Shown: positions 1 through 13,011, counted from the stretch's first letter. The stretch is DNA of 64,000 bases from Paramacrobiotus metropolitanus (GCF_019649055.1 NW_026570255.1:930001-994000); one strand, 5' to 3'. Notes: a model not told the origin generated them from the sequence alone. Made by a program: numbers and translations.

Positions 1-2528
1 AGACATCCGATAAAACCGCCTACAACGCTTTCGAGCAGATCCTCAAATCGCAGAATCAACCGGCGCTGGATCGTGAAGCCGGCAACGCGGCGTTCAAGCA
101 AGCGGAGTATAACGACGCTAAAATAAGCGAAGAACTCTTTAAGGTTCGCCCGCTTTACATGCTATCAACGTATTACGAATTAGTGACCTTTATCCTTTTA
201 TTCCAGACCGAAGGCGCTCTGGAAGAACGGGTAGACGCGCAGCAGGACGAAGAGACCGGCAAATCGAAGATTCCCAATCTTCTGCGAATCTATCCGTACC
301 TGCGCAACGCCGGGATCAATCGGCTGTTTTCCCGCGAAACGGCGTGCGCGCTGAGTGTCGCTGCAAAGAAACTGCTGGATAACGACGCGAAAGTGCTGAA
401 CGTAAAATTTTGGGGGATTATTTATGGAGCTAAAGCGGATTATTATGTTCTGGAAGCGGAAGCCGAGCCGCATGACGATGAAGAAGAAGAGGAGCAACCG
501 GAAGCGGTAAATAATCCGCCACTTTAAAAACGCTTTAATCGCTTGAAATAATGCCAATAAAAAAATTTTCTCTCAATTAATGCCAACAATAATCCAAATA
601 ATCTGAAATAATAATTTTGACTACTTCTGTAGGTATTTCGCATTAATAGTTATTTAAAACTATCATATTATTATCATTATTTTATTTAATTATTTATCTA
701 TTATTATTACTTATTTATTTGTAATTTATTGATATTTATCTAATATTTTATTTATCGTGTTTTAATAATCTATTTTAATTTACGTATCAGTATTTTTTGA
801 ATTTTTTTGTTTGCTGCAATTTATGGTTTACGTTGGCAAAAAGGCAGAAGAAATTCCAGCGGAAGAAGAAGCCGGGGAAATGGCGGAAAACGATGCTTTC
901 GCTAACCTTCCACCAATCCCGAAGCCTATGTTGAAACCCCTCCCGGCGTTAGCGAAGGAACCAAACGGAACCGGCGTAAACACGAAAGCGTATTTCATCG
1001 CTAACAAATGTACATTTCTCATATCGGTTGCGTTTGATGTTTAATCTATTAAAGAGTGAATTTTGTAGTGGACGGAAATTGGACGCGCTTGCCGCCGGTT
1101 ACACCCGATCAAGTAATCATCGCCCGAAGAATACAGCGCGGCTTTATCGGGGATCTTAACGCCAAAGTAAAGGATGATGTTTTTCTAAAGAATCGCTGTG
1201 CATGGATTGTATTCTTAGGTTCCAGTTTTCCCGGCGTTTCCCGGTACCGAAGCGCATTATCTGCATGCGCAATTAGCGCGAATTTCCTCCACGACGCATA
1301 TCTGCCCGAACGGATATTATTTACTGGAATCTGATGAAGACGTTGAAGAAGGAGTAGCGCGTAAGTACAACGTCCTTAGAACTATTGGGTATTTCTCTCG
1401 TGAGCGGTTTTTATTGTAGCTTCGTTTAATCTAACTGAAAATCCCGAGTACCAAGCGCCCACGATGCAGCAGCTGTCTCAGCCGCACATGAAGTTCTGGA
1501 CACACTACGGACAATACATTCTGCGGCAGGTAAATTGAGTTTAATTATTTATAGGAATTTTGTTATTTTTATATGCTATTACTTTTAAATTTCTCCAGTT
1601 TTCCCAGTTACTGTGGATCTCGTCTTCTTTAGGGAAGAACGTTCTTTTACGATGCCTTTGAAGCGAACAAGGAAGAAGACGAGGAAGAGGAAGCCGAGGA
1701 GGACGAAGAAGGCGAAGCCAAAGCACCGAAACCCAAATATCCGCTGTGGTACCCGGAGAAAGCCGATTGGTACGAACCCGAGCAGAACGTCCCGCCGCCG
1801 CTGTGTTCCGTCATGAGCGACATCGGTATGACCGTAATTTCCCATCCTACTTTTGTAGCGACGGCGTTTCTCATACAACGGCATTCCTGGCAGCCAAATT
1901 CCGCCGCTCAATTTGGCAGCTTTTGCTTCCCAAGATTAACCTAACGCGAGAATATTGTGTCCGCTAACAGGTATCGATGGCTATCCGCCATGGTCGATCC
2001 ATTTCGGCTCGCGCATCTTCCCCAGTCAGTCATTCCTTATCCTGCGATCCAATTTGTGGCCGGGAGCGGTGACGATCCTGTACAATCAGGGCAAGTAAGT
2101 AGGATAATTTTACAAAGTTGAAAAAGCTTTTTTGCTACATTAGATTCTGCGTGTTCGATAACCAGAAAGACATTTATGTAGTCCGCAAGACGAATCAGCA
2201 TTCAGTGATCGAGAGCTGAAAGAAAACTGTTGTCCGTTCTAAAATATTGGTCACGATGTTCGCTTACCATTTATCAACGCACTCATTAAGGACCGAATGT
2301 TATTCTAGAGAGTTCTTCAACATGTATTTCGGACGCGGCCTGAAATACCGTTCGCAGTTTGTCCCGAATCTCCCTGGCCATGTCAAGCACGAAAAGTATG
2401 ACCCAACGCTGCACGAAGAGACCGATCCCACGCCGGAAGAGGAGGAGGAGATTCGGCGCGCGGCCGGACTAAATGATGAGGAGAACAAGGAGGGTGAAGA
2501 AGAAGGCGAGGAGGAAGCCGAGGAATGA
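1..2528 (+). CDS. Radial spoke head protein 4/6-like, 5' end missing
   Basis: Structural protein of the radial spoke head of motile cilia or flagella (RSPH4A/RSPH6A/RSP4 family). Nine exons join in phase: <1-143, 207-506, about 844-1009, 1069-1166, 1219-1360, 1420-1529, 1633-1825, 1971-2094 and 2309-2528. Family landmarks are a KFWG block at about 410, an RLPPVTPDQ block at 1090, an ARISS/TTH block near 1275, a PPWSIHFGS block near 1985, SNLWPG near 2050, and a C-terminal FGRGLKYR block followed by a Glu-rich acidic tail. The first intron is only 63 bases. The start of exon 3 is the weakest junction, since its acceptor lacks a pyrimidine tract. The N-terminus lies outside the window. The gene converges on the AAA gene at 3123-5309. 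The family call is secure; which paralogue is not. Confidence 0.9.
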
Positions 2529-3122
2529 ACATGCAAAGCTGGCCGCCTTGTTTTAGAGTGCCAGCGAGCATTCGAATTCTGTTGTGTTGTGCTGCTGGGA
2601 CTCTGAGTTTCCGCTTAGTGGGACTCTGTCGTCTTTACGGACTGATTCAGTTTTTGTTTGGCTTGCGTTTAAGGAGCGCTAAGCTAAAATGACTGCGGCG
2701 ATAGCAATGCCGATTTTATGATGCTTTTAGTCGCTATATAAGTGTGAGACAAGGAAATTAAAATAGCCATAAAAATTTTTGCATTTTCATATGGATTTCG
2801 CTTACATTTTAGAACTATGGAAGAGTTCTTTTACAAAATTTGATTTATTTGTGCGACTAGATTACTCATCCATCCAACCAAAAACGATTGGCATAAACCA
2901 GTCAATTTGACAAACATGATCTCTCCAACAACAGCGCGTTACACAAGAAGCAATAATACAATTTCAGTACCATGAAGTCATCCAGGAAAGTCGGGAGTAC
3001 GAAGAAGAGCAAGAGTAGAGCATCTGTATATATAAACTAAAGCACCACCAGCGTCGAGCATCGCTCCGTCCCGGCCGCCACACCCATCCATAATCCCAGA
3101 GCGAAAACGAATCCAGCGTGCA
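2529..3122. other. Convergent intergenic spacer
   Basis: Spacer between the 3' ends of the radial-spoke gene (+) and the AAA gene (-). It should hold both 3' UTRs. No further gene, RNA or repeat is evident. Confidence 0.5.
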
Positions 3123-5309
3123 TTAAGTACAGGATTTGTGTTGGTGAACCCAGTCTTTCAGCGCTTGTACATCATCGGCGCTGTTCGACGGGACAAACTT
3201 CTCCACAATCTGCAGGAAATGGTGGACGGTGACTTCCGGTACCTGCAAACGCGCAAATCCTATATCACATTTGGAAAATTGACGACAAAACGTAATATAA
3301 AGCGCGATGACGCGAGGAAAACTGTATATGTTCAGCGCAGCATTTCGCTACTTTACGGCGCGCAATAACGCTGCACTTAGAACATTATTCCCATTTGGTC
3401 AAACCGCCAAATGAGAAGAACAGCTGAGCCAACTTTAAAGATCGCCAAGGGCAAAGTTGACGAGAATTTTAGTCATACGATAAACCAGTTTCTTCAGTTG
3501 TCAGAAAACCTCTTTGGAAAAGCATAAATAAAATTCCGTTTTTGTATGACTTCTTTCGTAAGGTGCATACAGATAGTGACATGCAATTCTTTTTACTGAC
3601 CTCTTCTTTCTGTAGCAGCGGTATTAAACTCTGCTTAATCGTGCCCAACGGCAGCCATGCAGCATTCCTGGCGATGATCCCCAAATCGCTAGCCGAATAA
3701 CCCTCGGTCAACCCAGCCACCTTCCTAATGTCGGGTTCGGTGAAATTATTCCGAATATCTTTTAGGATCGTGCGCAGGATCAGTTCACGGGCTTTGGACG
3801 AAGGCGGACCCATAAACACGCGCAGATCAAACCGCCTATATAAAACCATTGATTTACCTTTTTATCAATCTGAAACAGACTGACTGCGAAGGCAGGAACA
3901 GGAACCGACCTGAGTGCCGCGCTGTCGATGCACTGTGGAATATTCGTGGCGCCCAGTATGAGCACCCGATCGTCCTGGCAGCACATAATCCCGTCAAAGT
4001 GTACGAGAAACTCATTCTTGAACCGCCGGGTGTCTTCGCGCTCGGCGCCGACGCGTTGCGATAGCATAGCATCGATTTCATCTGCAATGCGTGCGCGTTT
4101 TGTTGTGGTTTTAAGAAAGCTGACGTACTCGTTGCCGAAAAGGAGTTTTATGCAAAAATGCAAGCTGGGCTTGACCTTACCGATAAATACTATGGTAGGC
4201 TGGATTTCCTTAGCACATTCGAAGAGTAATTTGACCAGTTTTTCACTGTCGCCTACCTGACAGCAAGCAATGTTAATAACACGATAACTACGGTAGGACT
4301 AATGTAGAACAGCAATGCTCATGGCCTCATGCTACGCACCCATTTGGATATTAAGGATGAAGCGCTGACATTCATAAAGTTGTAATGGGATTGGGCCGCG
4401 CAGGCTTTGGCTAGGAGGGTCTTGCCGTTTCCCGTCGGACCGTAAAGTAGTACACCACGCGGCGGTTTCAGGACCTTTTGGCCTTTAAATAGCTGAAAAC
4501 AAAAGCTAGGTAAAAAATTCGCCAATTGACGCTGATGCTCCGCTCAGTAACAGCGGAGAAACTAACACTCAAAATTTTGTTTCCTCTCGCAATAATCAAC
4601 ATTATCGAAAATCGCAGCTTTATAATTATGAACTCCAAAATACCATGCTTTTTTCTTTTTGTTTGATGAAAGAATTGTAGTGAATCTAACTGGAAACACC
4701 CAAAAACGAAACATCAACAAATGATGAAGCACCCATAAATGTTCTGGTGATACCAATTTAAAAACTGCCACGAAATAATTCTAAATTATTAGAAAATTCT
4801 TTTCTTACGATTTTAGTAAAACAACACTGGGAATCAGATAAACGCCCCATATACTATTTGTTTTGCTTTTTACAGTTCAAAAAATAATTTAGCGTTTAGT
4901 AGTACCATAAATTCAGAGTAAAACTAATTAATTTGATAGAACAAATATTGACTCTTGAGAGAAAAAGGTAAACTGCAGGTACCTCAGGATTAAGCGCCGG
5001 ATAGACGACCCGTTCCCTGACGGCCTTGACAGCCTCCTCTTGCCCGATAATATCATCAAACTTCACCCGGGGCATCGTGGTCATGATGGTCGTCAGAATT
5101 GTGTCGATCACATGAGCGTCCATGTGCAGTTTCGTAGCCAGTTTACGTCGCAGCACATTGAAGTCCACTTTAGGCGTCGGCGGCGGCGGGACCATGGCGC
5201 GGGCTAACACCGCATGCCGCCCGTTAGCGGCCGCTTTCACCGTCTTCTTCGGCTTCTTGATCACCCGTTTCGGGGAGGTCGTGATGGTGCGGCGCGAACG
5301 CAGATTCAT
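3123..5309 (-). CDS. Spastin-like AAA ATPase (meiotic clade)
   Basis: AAA ATPase of the spastin/fidgetin/katanin/VPS4 clade; relatives remodel microtubules or ESCRT polymers. Six exons join in phase: 5309-4983, 4492-4340, 4256-4181, 4081-3910, 3835-3601 and 3242-3123, giving 360 residues. Visible parts are an AAA lead-in ([15 protein letters not shown]), Walker A GPTGNGKT, a pore-loop segment (SLISKWVG), Walker B with DEID, sensor 1 (LILGATN), an arginine pair (ALRRFDLR), the small helical subdomain (TEGYSASDL) and a short C-terminal helix of the spastin/VPS4 type. The N of GNGKT and the SASSL segment are closest to spastin. About 70 basic residues precede the AAA module, and no MIT domain is seen. 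Walker A has T where P is usual. Orthology within the clade is inferred. Confidence 0.88.
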
Positions 5310-7052
5310 GGTGTATCAAAGAGTGAATGAGGCGCGACGGAGCGAGTTGAAGTAGCGATGCGGATTACGGCGAGTTGATAGTACGCGGAGAGACGGTCGG
5401 ACCTGTAAAGGGCATGATGTCTGGTCGGGGAAATTACAGGATACAGTAGTTGTAATGTAAAGAACTTACTAGTTCGAATCAATTCTTGTAACACAGAGTA
5501 CGCGTTGATTTATCCATACTATATGCCTGCTTATACTTTCGCTGTGCGTATTAGTACTTTCGTAACAATAATAATCCGTTACTATGGCTATTAAAATCCG
5601 ATGGCCCGATATTCGGTGAACGGACCATTATAACAGAAAGCTTCACATTAAATGCTCACAAGCGCTCGATTTCAGTATTAATTTACTTAATACTGCCAGT
5701 TATCAAATACCTTATTATTATTAAAGGAGAAAATAATTATTTTACAGTACTTATTCCTTTAGCATTGTGTACCATTGAGCCAGGCTTGCGTAACAAATAC
5801 AGTCCGCACTTAATGTTCCAGTAAGTACTATTACCAAAGTACGAAAAATATACTGTACATACATAATGTGCACTAAATCACAACTACTGCACGTTAGTGG
5901 TACAGTGCTAATCAATTTTTACTCGTAGGTTTCTAGCTGTATGTGTGCTAAAAATTCCTTGCGTTGCCTACTGGTCAGAAGTCAATTTTTGGCTTCGTCA
6001 AAGCTGCTTTCTGGCTAATAAAGTTCTTGTGGTACTAACTTTATGTTGTAAAGTTTTTACCCGGGCCATAATTGCAGCTACGTCATTATTTATTCAAAAA
6101 GGTAGCCATCACACCAGCTCCGAAAATAGCGCGAGGCTCGTACGTTGCAGCAAATACAGTTCGCACAGTTCGCGCAGTTCGCGCTCCGCAACATTGCTTC
6201 GATTATTTCCTAATATAACGTTACTGGCTTAGTTGTAGTTTACATAATTTCACGCCATCTATAAGCAAGCCTCTGAGCCTGCCGGATAATCCAAAGAAAA
6301 GGAATCTGAGAGAATATGCAATCTTTTCGTGATACACTTTATTGAAGAGCTGTTCTTACTTAAACGCTGTCAAAATTCGGATCATGCTTCACACTGTTCA
6401 CAGCCTACACGGACCATGTGTTTGTTGATCTGGAAAGTATAAATAATTTGACGTAACCTTTTTCTGCGTTGAACGTTTTATTTCGTGATATTCCAGTTCT
6501 GACCGCTCCTGGGGATGCTTTATAAGCTTTGCTTTGCTTTGCTTTTTTATATAAACTTATTTTGCAACTGCAAAAATGACTACAGTGTACATAAGAAAAT
6601 ATTACGGTGAAGATTTTATATTATCTGCTGTCAGTGCTCTGATTCAGTATTCTGTTTTTGTGAATTAAGCATCTCCTGGTATCCACCAAAGCACACAGTG
6701 GCTCTGCTTTAATATTCTGCGTCTAGCGGCCTCATTGTCTGTCTGCTCTTGAATAAACTAAAGTAAGCTAACTAACTTTTTTTAAATTCTGCTGTGTTTG
6801 ATGGGTAAAACCGGGGTACTGACGGTTCGCAGGCGATAAATCTGTTTACGACTTCCTTCAGTTCGTACATAAGCTGAGAAAATGTCATGTATCCACAAAA
6901 CCGATAGGTATCCTTGCTTTATCTCCTATCAAGCGCCAAATCTCTTTTAAACGTATGACGATATTATGAATGAGCATCTTACTGGACAATGGGCATAGTA
7001 ATTAGTGAACGTATTAGCGTTATGGACAACGGTGAATTAGGTTCGTCTATCG
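5310..7052. other. Intergenic region, no gene seen
   Basis: AT-rich DNA between the AAA gene and the first Ly6-like gene. It contains scattered TACAGTACTTA-type words and a short CGCACAGTTCG-like repeat near 6160. No reading frame has convincing coding character. Confidence 0.4.
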
Positions 7053-8521
7053 TTATCTGCAAGGCGCCGTGGTGGTCCCCGTTGTTGTGCTCGCGGTTGA
7101 ACTGGGCACGGTTATGGGAACAAAGGTCACGTTGCTCTTCCCGTTGCACTTTGGTGTGTCACACATTAAGACTTCCGCTTCCACAATGCGTCTTGATCGT
7201 CTGGTGGCATCGAGTGAAATGCGGCTGAAGTAGCCGCGAGCGCAGCCACGGAAATAATATACGCTATCTGCAACACAAAACCCAGAAGTACGCGGGCCAG
7301 CAGACCTTTCCAAAGGATTTCCGTTTTTGGTATACAATACAAGCAGCTTACCGACGCCGTGCTTTTTCTTGTCCAGCGGTTGGTTCGAGTGTCGAATCGT
7401 CACGCACGTCGTCGACCATGCGTCGCACGTGGTTACCAGGTAGTCATACGCGTTCTGGCAGGATTGCGAGGTGCCGCTACATGAGTAGCACTGGAGAGGG
7501 TCTTTTGCTTCCGTGATTTCTATAAAAACCTCAACGTCGAGCTGAATCGAAGTTTAGATAAATGCTTACCCAAAGCAGTATTTTCTGGCACATGAAATTA
7601 TTACTGCCATCGGTCCTTCATGCGACGGTTTTCAGATCATGATTACAGAATTTATTCTATTTTGCGTTTGACGTGAGTAATACAGTATTCTGCTGTTTTG
7701 TAATGCACTCAACACGGCGTCCGTAATAGGCTTGGACTACGGTACTTACCGTAATTGGGGCGGGGTAATACTGTGATAATATTATTATCTTTCGCTGCTT
7801 TCGTACTTATCAGTGAATCTTTAAAACTCGCACATAAGTACGTATTCCGTCGTATTTTTGTTTGTCGGTAAGACAGACCGGTTGGCCTTGCAATCTGTCT
7901 GACTCTAATGACTGATTTAAAACCGCGGCATTTACTAAGTAATTTTCTCTTAATTTTCTCACGGATTGTAGAAGCAAGGCAGCGTACGCCTTCCGGTTTG
8001 CCGAAAACCAACAAAAAAAATGATAATTTTCAAAAATTCCAGATAAAATTTTGCTTACGCTGCCACACCAAGCGGTTGCAATGGCCTTCTACCGGAAGTT
8101 CCGGAATTTCACTTATTAAATAAATGCGCTTTTGGTGGATTAAGCAACTTATCGTCTTCACCAAAGCACACAGTGGCTCTGATTTAATGTATGAAATAAA
8201 TAAGGGTCAATATAATGCTACGGATGTTCAATATAATGCTTTGTACTTTGTAGGAATAGGAATAAACGCTGATTACTTTATTAGGTTGACTAATTTGAAC
8301 ATTTTTCAGAGTGATTTAAGTCAATTTGATGCAACATCCGTTTTCATCATATCAATAGTGTTATCCACATTTGCAGACACATCAGGAGCACAGAATCCCA
8401 CAGAGACAGCCCCGTCCTCCAGGGGGAACGTTCTGACGGGACCGTGACACTCTTCAACGGCACGGTCGTCGCACTGACCTTTACAGACTAAAAGGAGCGC
8501 CAACAGGATCGTAGGAATCAT
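7053..8521 (-). CDS. Ly6/uPAR-like three-finger secreted protein A
   Basis: Small secreted or surface protein of the Ly6/three-finger fold; partner unknown. Three exons join in phase 1: 8521-8479, 7519-7352 and 7267-7053, giving 141 residues. Exon 1 encodes a signal peptide (MIPTILLALLLVCK). Exon 2 has the typical start of the fold, QCYSC, then spaced cysteines. Exon 3 has RGCARGYF and ends the fold with the diagnostic CDTPKCNG. The tail after CNG is Thr/Ser-rich and lacks a clear hydrophobic GPI signal, so it may be secreted, or an alternative last exon may exist. Its start lies 441 bases from that of Ly6-like gene B on the other strand, so they may share a promoter region. Splice sites are inferred but phases agree at both junctions. 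Confidence 0.8.
7560..8478. other. Intron 1 of Ly6-like gene A
   Basis: About 960 bases separate the signal-peptide exon from the first cysteine exon. The words CACCAAAGCACACAGTGGCTCTG at 8159 also occur near 6686, so a small dispersed repeat is present. No other gene is seen. Confidence 0.4.
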
Positions 8522-8962
8522 TTCCTTCCAGTAAACAGTATGGAGCATAATGCTGTTTCTTGTTCAAGGGTGACGTACTCTCACTACGTTCGACGAGTCT
8601 TTCGACGATTGTCACAGCTGATTAAGGGCAGACTTGAATTCTTGCCAAAACTATTCAGGAACAAAAGGATCGATCTATTTCGGCTAATAAATATTTTACT
8701 GCAGATTGCACTCAAATAATCAAGCTGAAAGTAAAGAAAGTTGATGTTTGAAACCAGAAGCCATCCTTAGCGACAAAGGTCGTGCTTATAATTATTACAA
8801 AGCAACGAAAATCAGAATGATATATATTTGTTATTTTTTTAATGGTATCTGTATTGGATTTTCAGTAGCAGTAACCCAGAGAACCTGTACAGGTTTTTCT
8901 CAAACATTGTCGGACAAGAACTTACATTCAGATACGAATACCATATAACCTGCGTAACGGAA

Positions 8963-11605
8963 ATGCTGATCCCTGGATCGTTGCTGGTTGTTGGCTGCTT
9001 AATTGTTTTACTGAAAGGTACGCGGTTTAGCTATCAGTACTTCGACCTTTTTTTGCATTCCGGACAGTTTTGCAAAATGAATTCGAGGAAAGGACACCGC
9101 AGACACCGTACCCTCTGCGTTCCACTTAGAAACTTGACAATTTTTAATTAATCCCTATATTTGTGTTTAAAAACACTAGTTATCACGTAATCATTTTTTT
9201 TAAAGTTTTCGTCATGGTTTTGTCATGTAATGTATGTCAGTGTCTTTCTCCGGAGTCCGGTACGTCAATCCATATTGTAAAATTAATGAATTCCGAAAAA
9301 CGTCAAAGTACGTATATTGTCACGACTCACGGTGTCTACTCGATGCACATAGTAGCCGCCCTTGGTGGCTACTGGTATATAACTAATGCATTTCATATCG
9401 AAATGATCAGTCTTTTGGATCATTTTTGGGCTATTTCTGTATTGGTTCCCTTTTAACCAATAAGCGCTTCCTTTGTGGGAGAACCTTGCCCATCGTCTTG
9501 CTGGTGTTACCGATAAAATGCCCGCTGAGCAGCCTGTGAGCGGCGTTTCTCTGCTGCTAACTCACCGAAATTAGGTCGCAAAAAAACGGCGCTTCACGGC
9601 AGTCATTTGAAAGCGAAACTAAGCATGTTGGCGTGTAATATGCATTGCCCCTGCCATCGATGTGTTAATTGTAATCGCGCCATTGCAGGAGCAACTCCGG
9701 GACAAGGAGCTAAAATAGAAGCCTCCGATTTAAATGGCAGAACAGAATGTTATACGTGTCCATCCAATCCAAGTAAGTCTATGCATTGCAGCCACAACTG
9801 ATGCGAAACGTAGCAGCCTTCGTTTATGCTTCTGGTGTTCGTTACCGGTTAAGTGCCGGTGAACTGCGCGGCCCCTAGAGTACTGCTCAACGTTTGCCCA
9901 TTTTCACAAAAAAAGTGTTTTGATATACTCGTGAGCACCTGCCTTACCTTTCGGGAAATAAGATCGTGACGCTGTCCAGAAATAAATAGAATGTTCTAAA
10001 ATGTATATTTTTCGAATGGTATTTTTTTGTATGGGCAGCGCAGTCGCTAAACGTAACACAACTACAACTTATAAAATTCATCATTTTTCATAATATTCAA
10101 AAAGACTAAGTCCTTCGATGGTTATGTTCACAGATGACATGCTGGCTTACGAAAATTGTGCCTCTTGGACAGGGGATATGGATGGCGTTGTATGCGAGAA
10201 GGAAGAACAGTCCTGCTATATCCAGGCATTGTCCTATCGTGTCAAAGGCGACAATGATCGTAAGAAACTGCTGGCACTCAGTTTTATTTTGGTCTTTAGT
10301 AAATCGCTTTAAACCTGAAGTCGGGCGTAATGACCAATTTCAGTCATGATGGGTGTAGTACTTTTGACACTAACCAAACTGTGCTACATTGCTGGTGTCA
10401 TAGGAATATTTGGATTCTTTCGGTTGCGTGCAGATGCAGCAGCGTAACGACTGCTCTATCGGCCCGTTACGGTCTGGCCTGTCACGAATCCGTACAATTT
10501 TGTGTGTGACATTTCGCCGCACTTAGTTTCAAGCGCGCGACTTCCCCGCGATGAAGACATATTGCCGCGGGCTATACGGACACTGGAAAACTTTAGGACA
10601 TTTAAGTTTTGAGAAATTCTGACTTCAGTGCATTTCGGCGCAAGATGTGTAGTCGCGGACAGTTCGCCGCAAATGAATTTGACACGCTTAGTTTTTACAG
10701 GTTTTTTCTTAGGTTTTCTTAGGAATACTGCTCCCTGTTTTTTTCTTAAATTTCCTTAGTTTACTTAGTTTTCTTAGGATTTGCTGGGTTTTCCCAATTT
10801 TTCTTAGGTTTTAGTGGGTTTCGTAGGTATTCTTAAGCTTTATTAAGTTTAACTAATTTTTCAAGTTTTCTTAGGAACCTAAAGTTTTTTAGCTTTTTTT
10901 ACGTTTGTTAGCTTTCTTAATTTTTTTTTCTTAGTTTTCTTATGTGTCTTAGTTGTCTTAGTTTGTTTTTCAGTTTTCTCAGTTTTCTTAATTTTCTCCG
11001 GTTATATTGGCCGTTTTAATAACCTTTAGTATTATTCTACGATAAACAAATAAATCACTTCATCGAGGCGGCCTCGCGTCCAGGTTTTTCGGTGTCGAAA
11101 GCGCTTCGCGACCGAAACATCTTGCGGTGTGATGTCCTGCCGACTAACCTCCCGCAACGAAACGTCGCCCGGCGAGGTGACCATGCGGCGAAATGTCCAT
11201 GGCCAGATGTTCTTCCACTAGTTGTCCTCGGCGGTGCCGGTTTGACCAGAGCTATCATCCGAATAATTTAACTGGTTATAATTACCGTAATTACTGCAGC
11301 TTGAACTTCGCTGCGGCTAAAAATTTATAGCCTGTTGCAGTAATAAGCAAATCAAAACTTGCATCTTTACGAAACTCTCTTACCTGAATTGCTTTTTAGT
11401 GCGTTGGCGTGTGGCCCGCGGGTGTAGCCCCCATCCGTTCATAGGAGCCGGAAATTATGACGTTGATTCCTCCCAGATATATTCGAAGACATTATACCAA
11501 ACTAATCAATTACTAGATTACATGAAGGTCGTCCAAATCGTGTGCACGGAGGACCTATGTAATGGATTAAAATTTAGTAGCTCTTCTGTTCCAGCAGCTA
11601 TGTAA
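8963..11605 (+). CDS. Ly6/uPAR-like three-finger secreted protein B
   Basis: Four exons, all joined in phase 1: 8963-9017, 9719-9772, 10134-10259 and 11400-11605, giving 146 residues. Exon 1 encodes a signal peptide (MLIPGSLLVVGCLIVLLK). Exon 2 carries ECYTCPSNP. Exon 3 carries further cysteines (YENCASW, VVCEKEEQSCY). Exon 4 has ARGCSPHPF and the closing motif CTEDLCNG. The signal exon breaks after the same K codon and in the same phase as in gene A, and both last exons place an RGC-type motif near the start and a CN motif near the end. They are therefore divergently transcribed paralogues. No GPI-type tail is visible. The receptor or ligand is unknown. Confidence 0.8.
10430..11290. repeat. 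Intron repeat with (CTTAG)-type array
   Basis: The last intron of Ly6-like gene B carries a long degenerate array of TTTTCTTAG words (about 10690-11000), the reverse complement of the CTAAGAAA arrays inside the Helitrons. It is flanked by GC-rich DNA with several TTCGCCGCA/TGCGGCGAA words (10510-10680 and 11060-11240). AACTGG followed by TTAT occurs at 11271, as at Helitron 3' ends, but the rest of a terminus is not recognisable. This may be an eroded, inverted Helitron copy. Confidence 0.4.
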
Positions 11606-12029
11606 TATTATCCGCCCACAGACCCTTACTGGTGGAGCAGACTTTGCAAATGAAAACTGTTAATCAGTAAATCAAACAACCCGATTTACGCTTTTTCTGG
11701 TTTCTGCTCAGGCAAAACAAACTTTCCACCAGCTGGCTGTTAGTTTTCTATAAATCTGCAATTGCTGCGGTTGCTCATGATTGGTTGACAGGAGCAGCTG
11801 TTCTAAAACAGTGCACCGACCCAAATCAGACTGAACTAAGAGCAATAACTAATAATTTATCTGAAGGCTAATAATTAAAAAAATGCTGACAGGAGGACAA
11901 CTAAATAAAGAGCACATTTATGGAGATCAAAAATCAATATTCAAACTAGAGGTTGCACAGATATGGTGAGCTCATCTGAGACCATCAGACTCGTCACAAT
12001 AACACGTACAGCAATAGGGCATCCGAAAC

Positions 12030-13011
12030 TTAAGAGAAAGTGATAAGCAAGAAGAAAACATAACTGCCGAGGACAAGGGGCGGTATCGGCATGAAATTTG
12101 ACGGTTGACCAGCTACTGAAAGCACGACCTCGTCCAGTTTTCTTGTGTTACATAACGGTGTATTGCATATGCAGTACACCCTGTCGCACGGTCCAAAACA
12201 TTCCTGCGATCGGTGACATCCAACCGCTTCGCCCACTAAAGTTCTGCAAAAGCAGTCCAATAGTTCACGTGGAAAATACGGAAGTATATGCGCAGAGGAA
12301 GTCACGCCACACTTTAGAGTTTAAGATTGATACAATGTACAAAAAAAATGTCAATTCCAGTAGGAATACTTTGAGAAAAGAATCAGCAACTAGCTTTCGG
12401 TGCACAAAATATTAAATGTGCCTTCCTGTAGTTATGAACTTGTGTCCACGAGCACGCATCATCCAGTACGAGCACACAGAATACAAAGTCTACCGTCTGG
12501 GGTTTTTCATGGTACTTACTTGCCGTCGACTACATCATCCTGGCAGCCTCTGTAAATCCAAGAACCTGCAGCGGGAACATAGTCGATTAACCTCGTATTG
12601 GTAGGTTGTGCAAAGTTTCCTCATTTTGTACAACACTGGCGCAGACAAAAGTATCAAGAAAACAAGAACAACGTTACTGAAGTACGCACATACGCAACAT
12701 TTCGTGGATAGAAGCGTTCTGTTTGTCGGAAGTTGGGTCACAAAATGCAGTTTTGGTACAGTTGTCGAACAACATGTGAACATGTGGTACTTACGACTGT
12801 ACTTGTCGGATGGCCATCCGCGCGCCTGATCCGCGCAGTTGGTTTTGCAGTCGACCTGTATAAGTTCAGATGCAGGGCGCTCGGGAGTTCCCTTTATCGA
12901 AGAATTATGGCATGAAAGCGTAATTCGTTGTGCGTCATTCATAATGTTTCCACAAGAGTAGCATTTCAAGGAAAGCGCTACAATACAAGCACTGAGTTTG
13001 GTACGGGACAT
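12030..13011 (-). CDS. Ly6/uPAR-like protein C with GPI-type tail
   Basis: Three exons join in phase: 13011-12795, 12565-12520 and 12243-12030, giving 158 residues. The first exon holds a short possible signal peptide (MSRTKLSACIVALSL) directly before KCYSCGN. The small middle exon encodes SWIYRGC, matching YYFRGC of gene A. The last exon carries CHRSQECFGPCD and CICNTPLCNT, then a hydrophobic C-terminus (PPLVLGSYVFFLLITF) typical of a GPI-anchor signal. The protein is probably tethered outside the plasma membrane. In genes A and B the signal peptide sits on its own exon joined in phase 1. An alternative acceptor at about 12986 (TTGTATTGTAG) would allow the same here, with an unseen upstream exon, so the start is uncertain. 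Confidence 0.75.

Noticed and set aside
1613-1911. Other-frame open frames at 1585-1911
   Set aside because: They overlap exon 7 of the radial-spoke gene, whose frame matches the family and whose splice phases agree.
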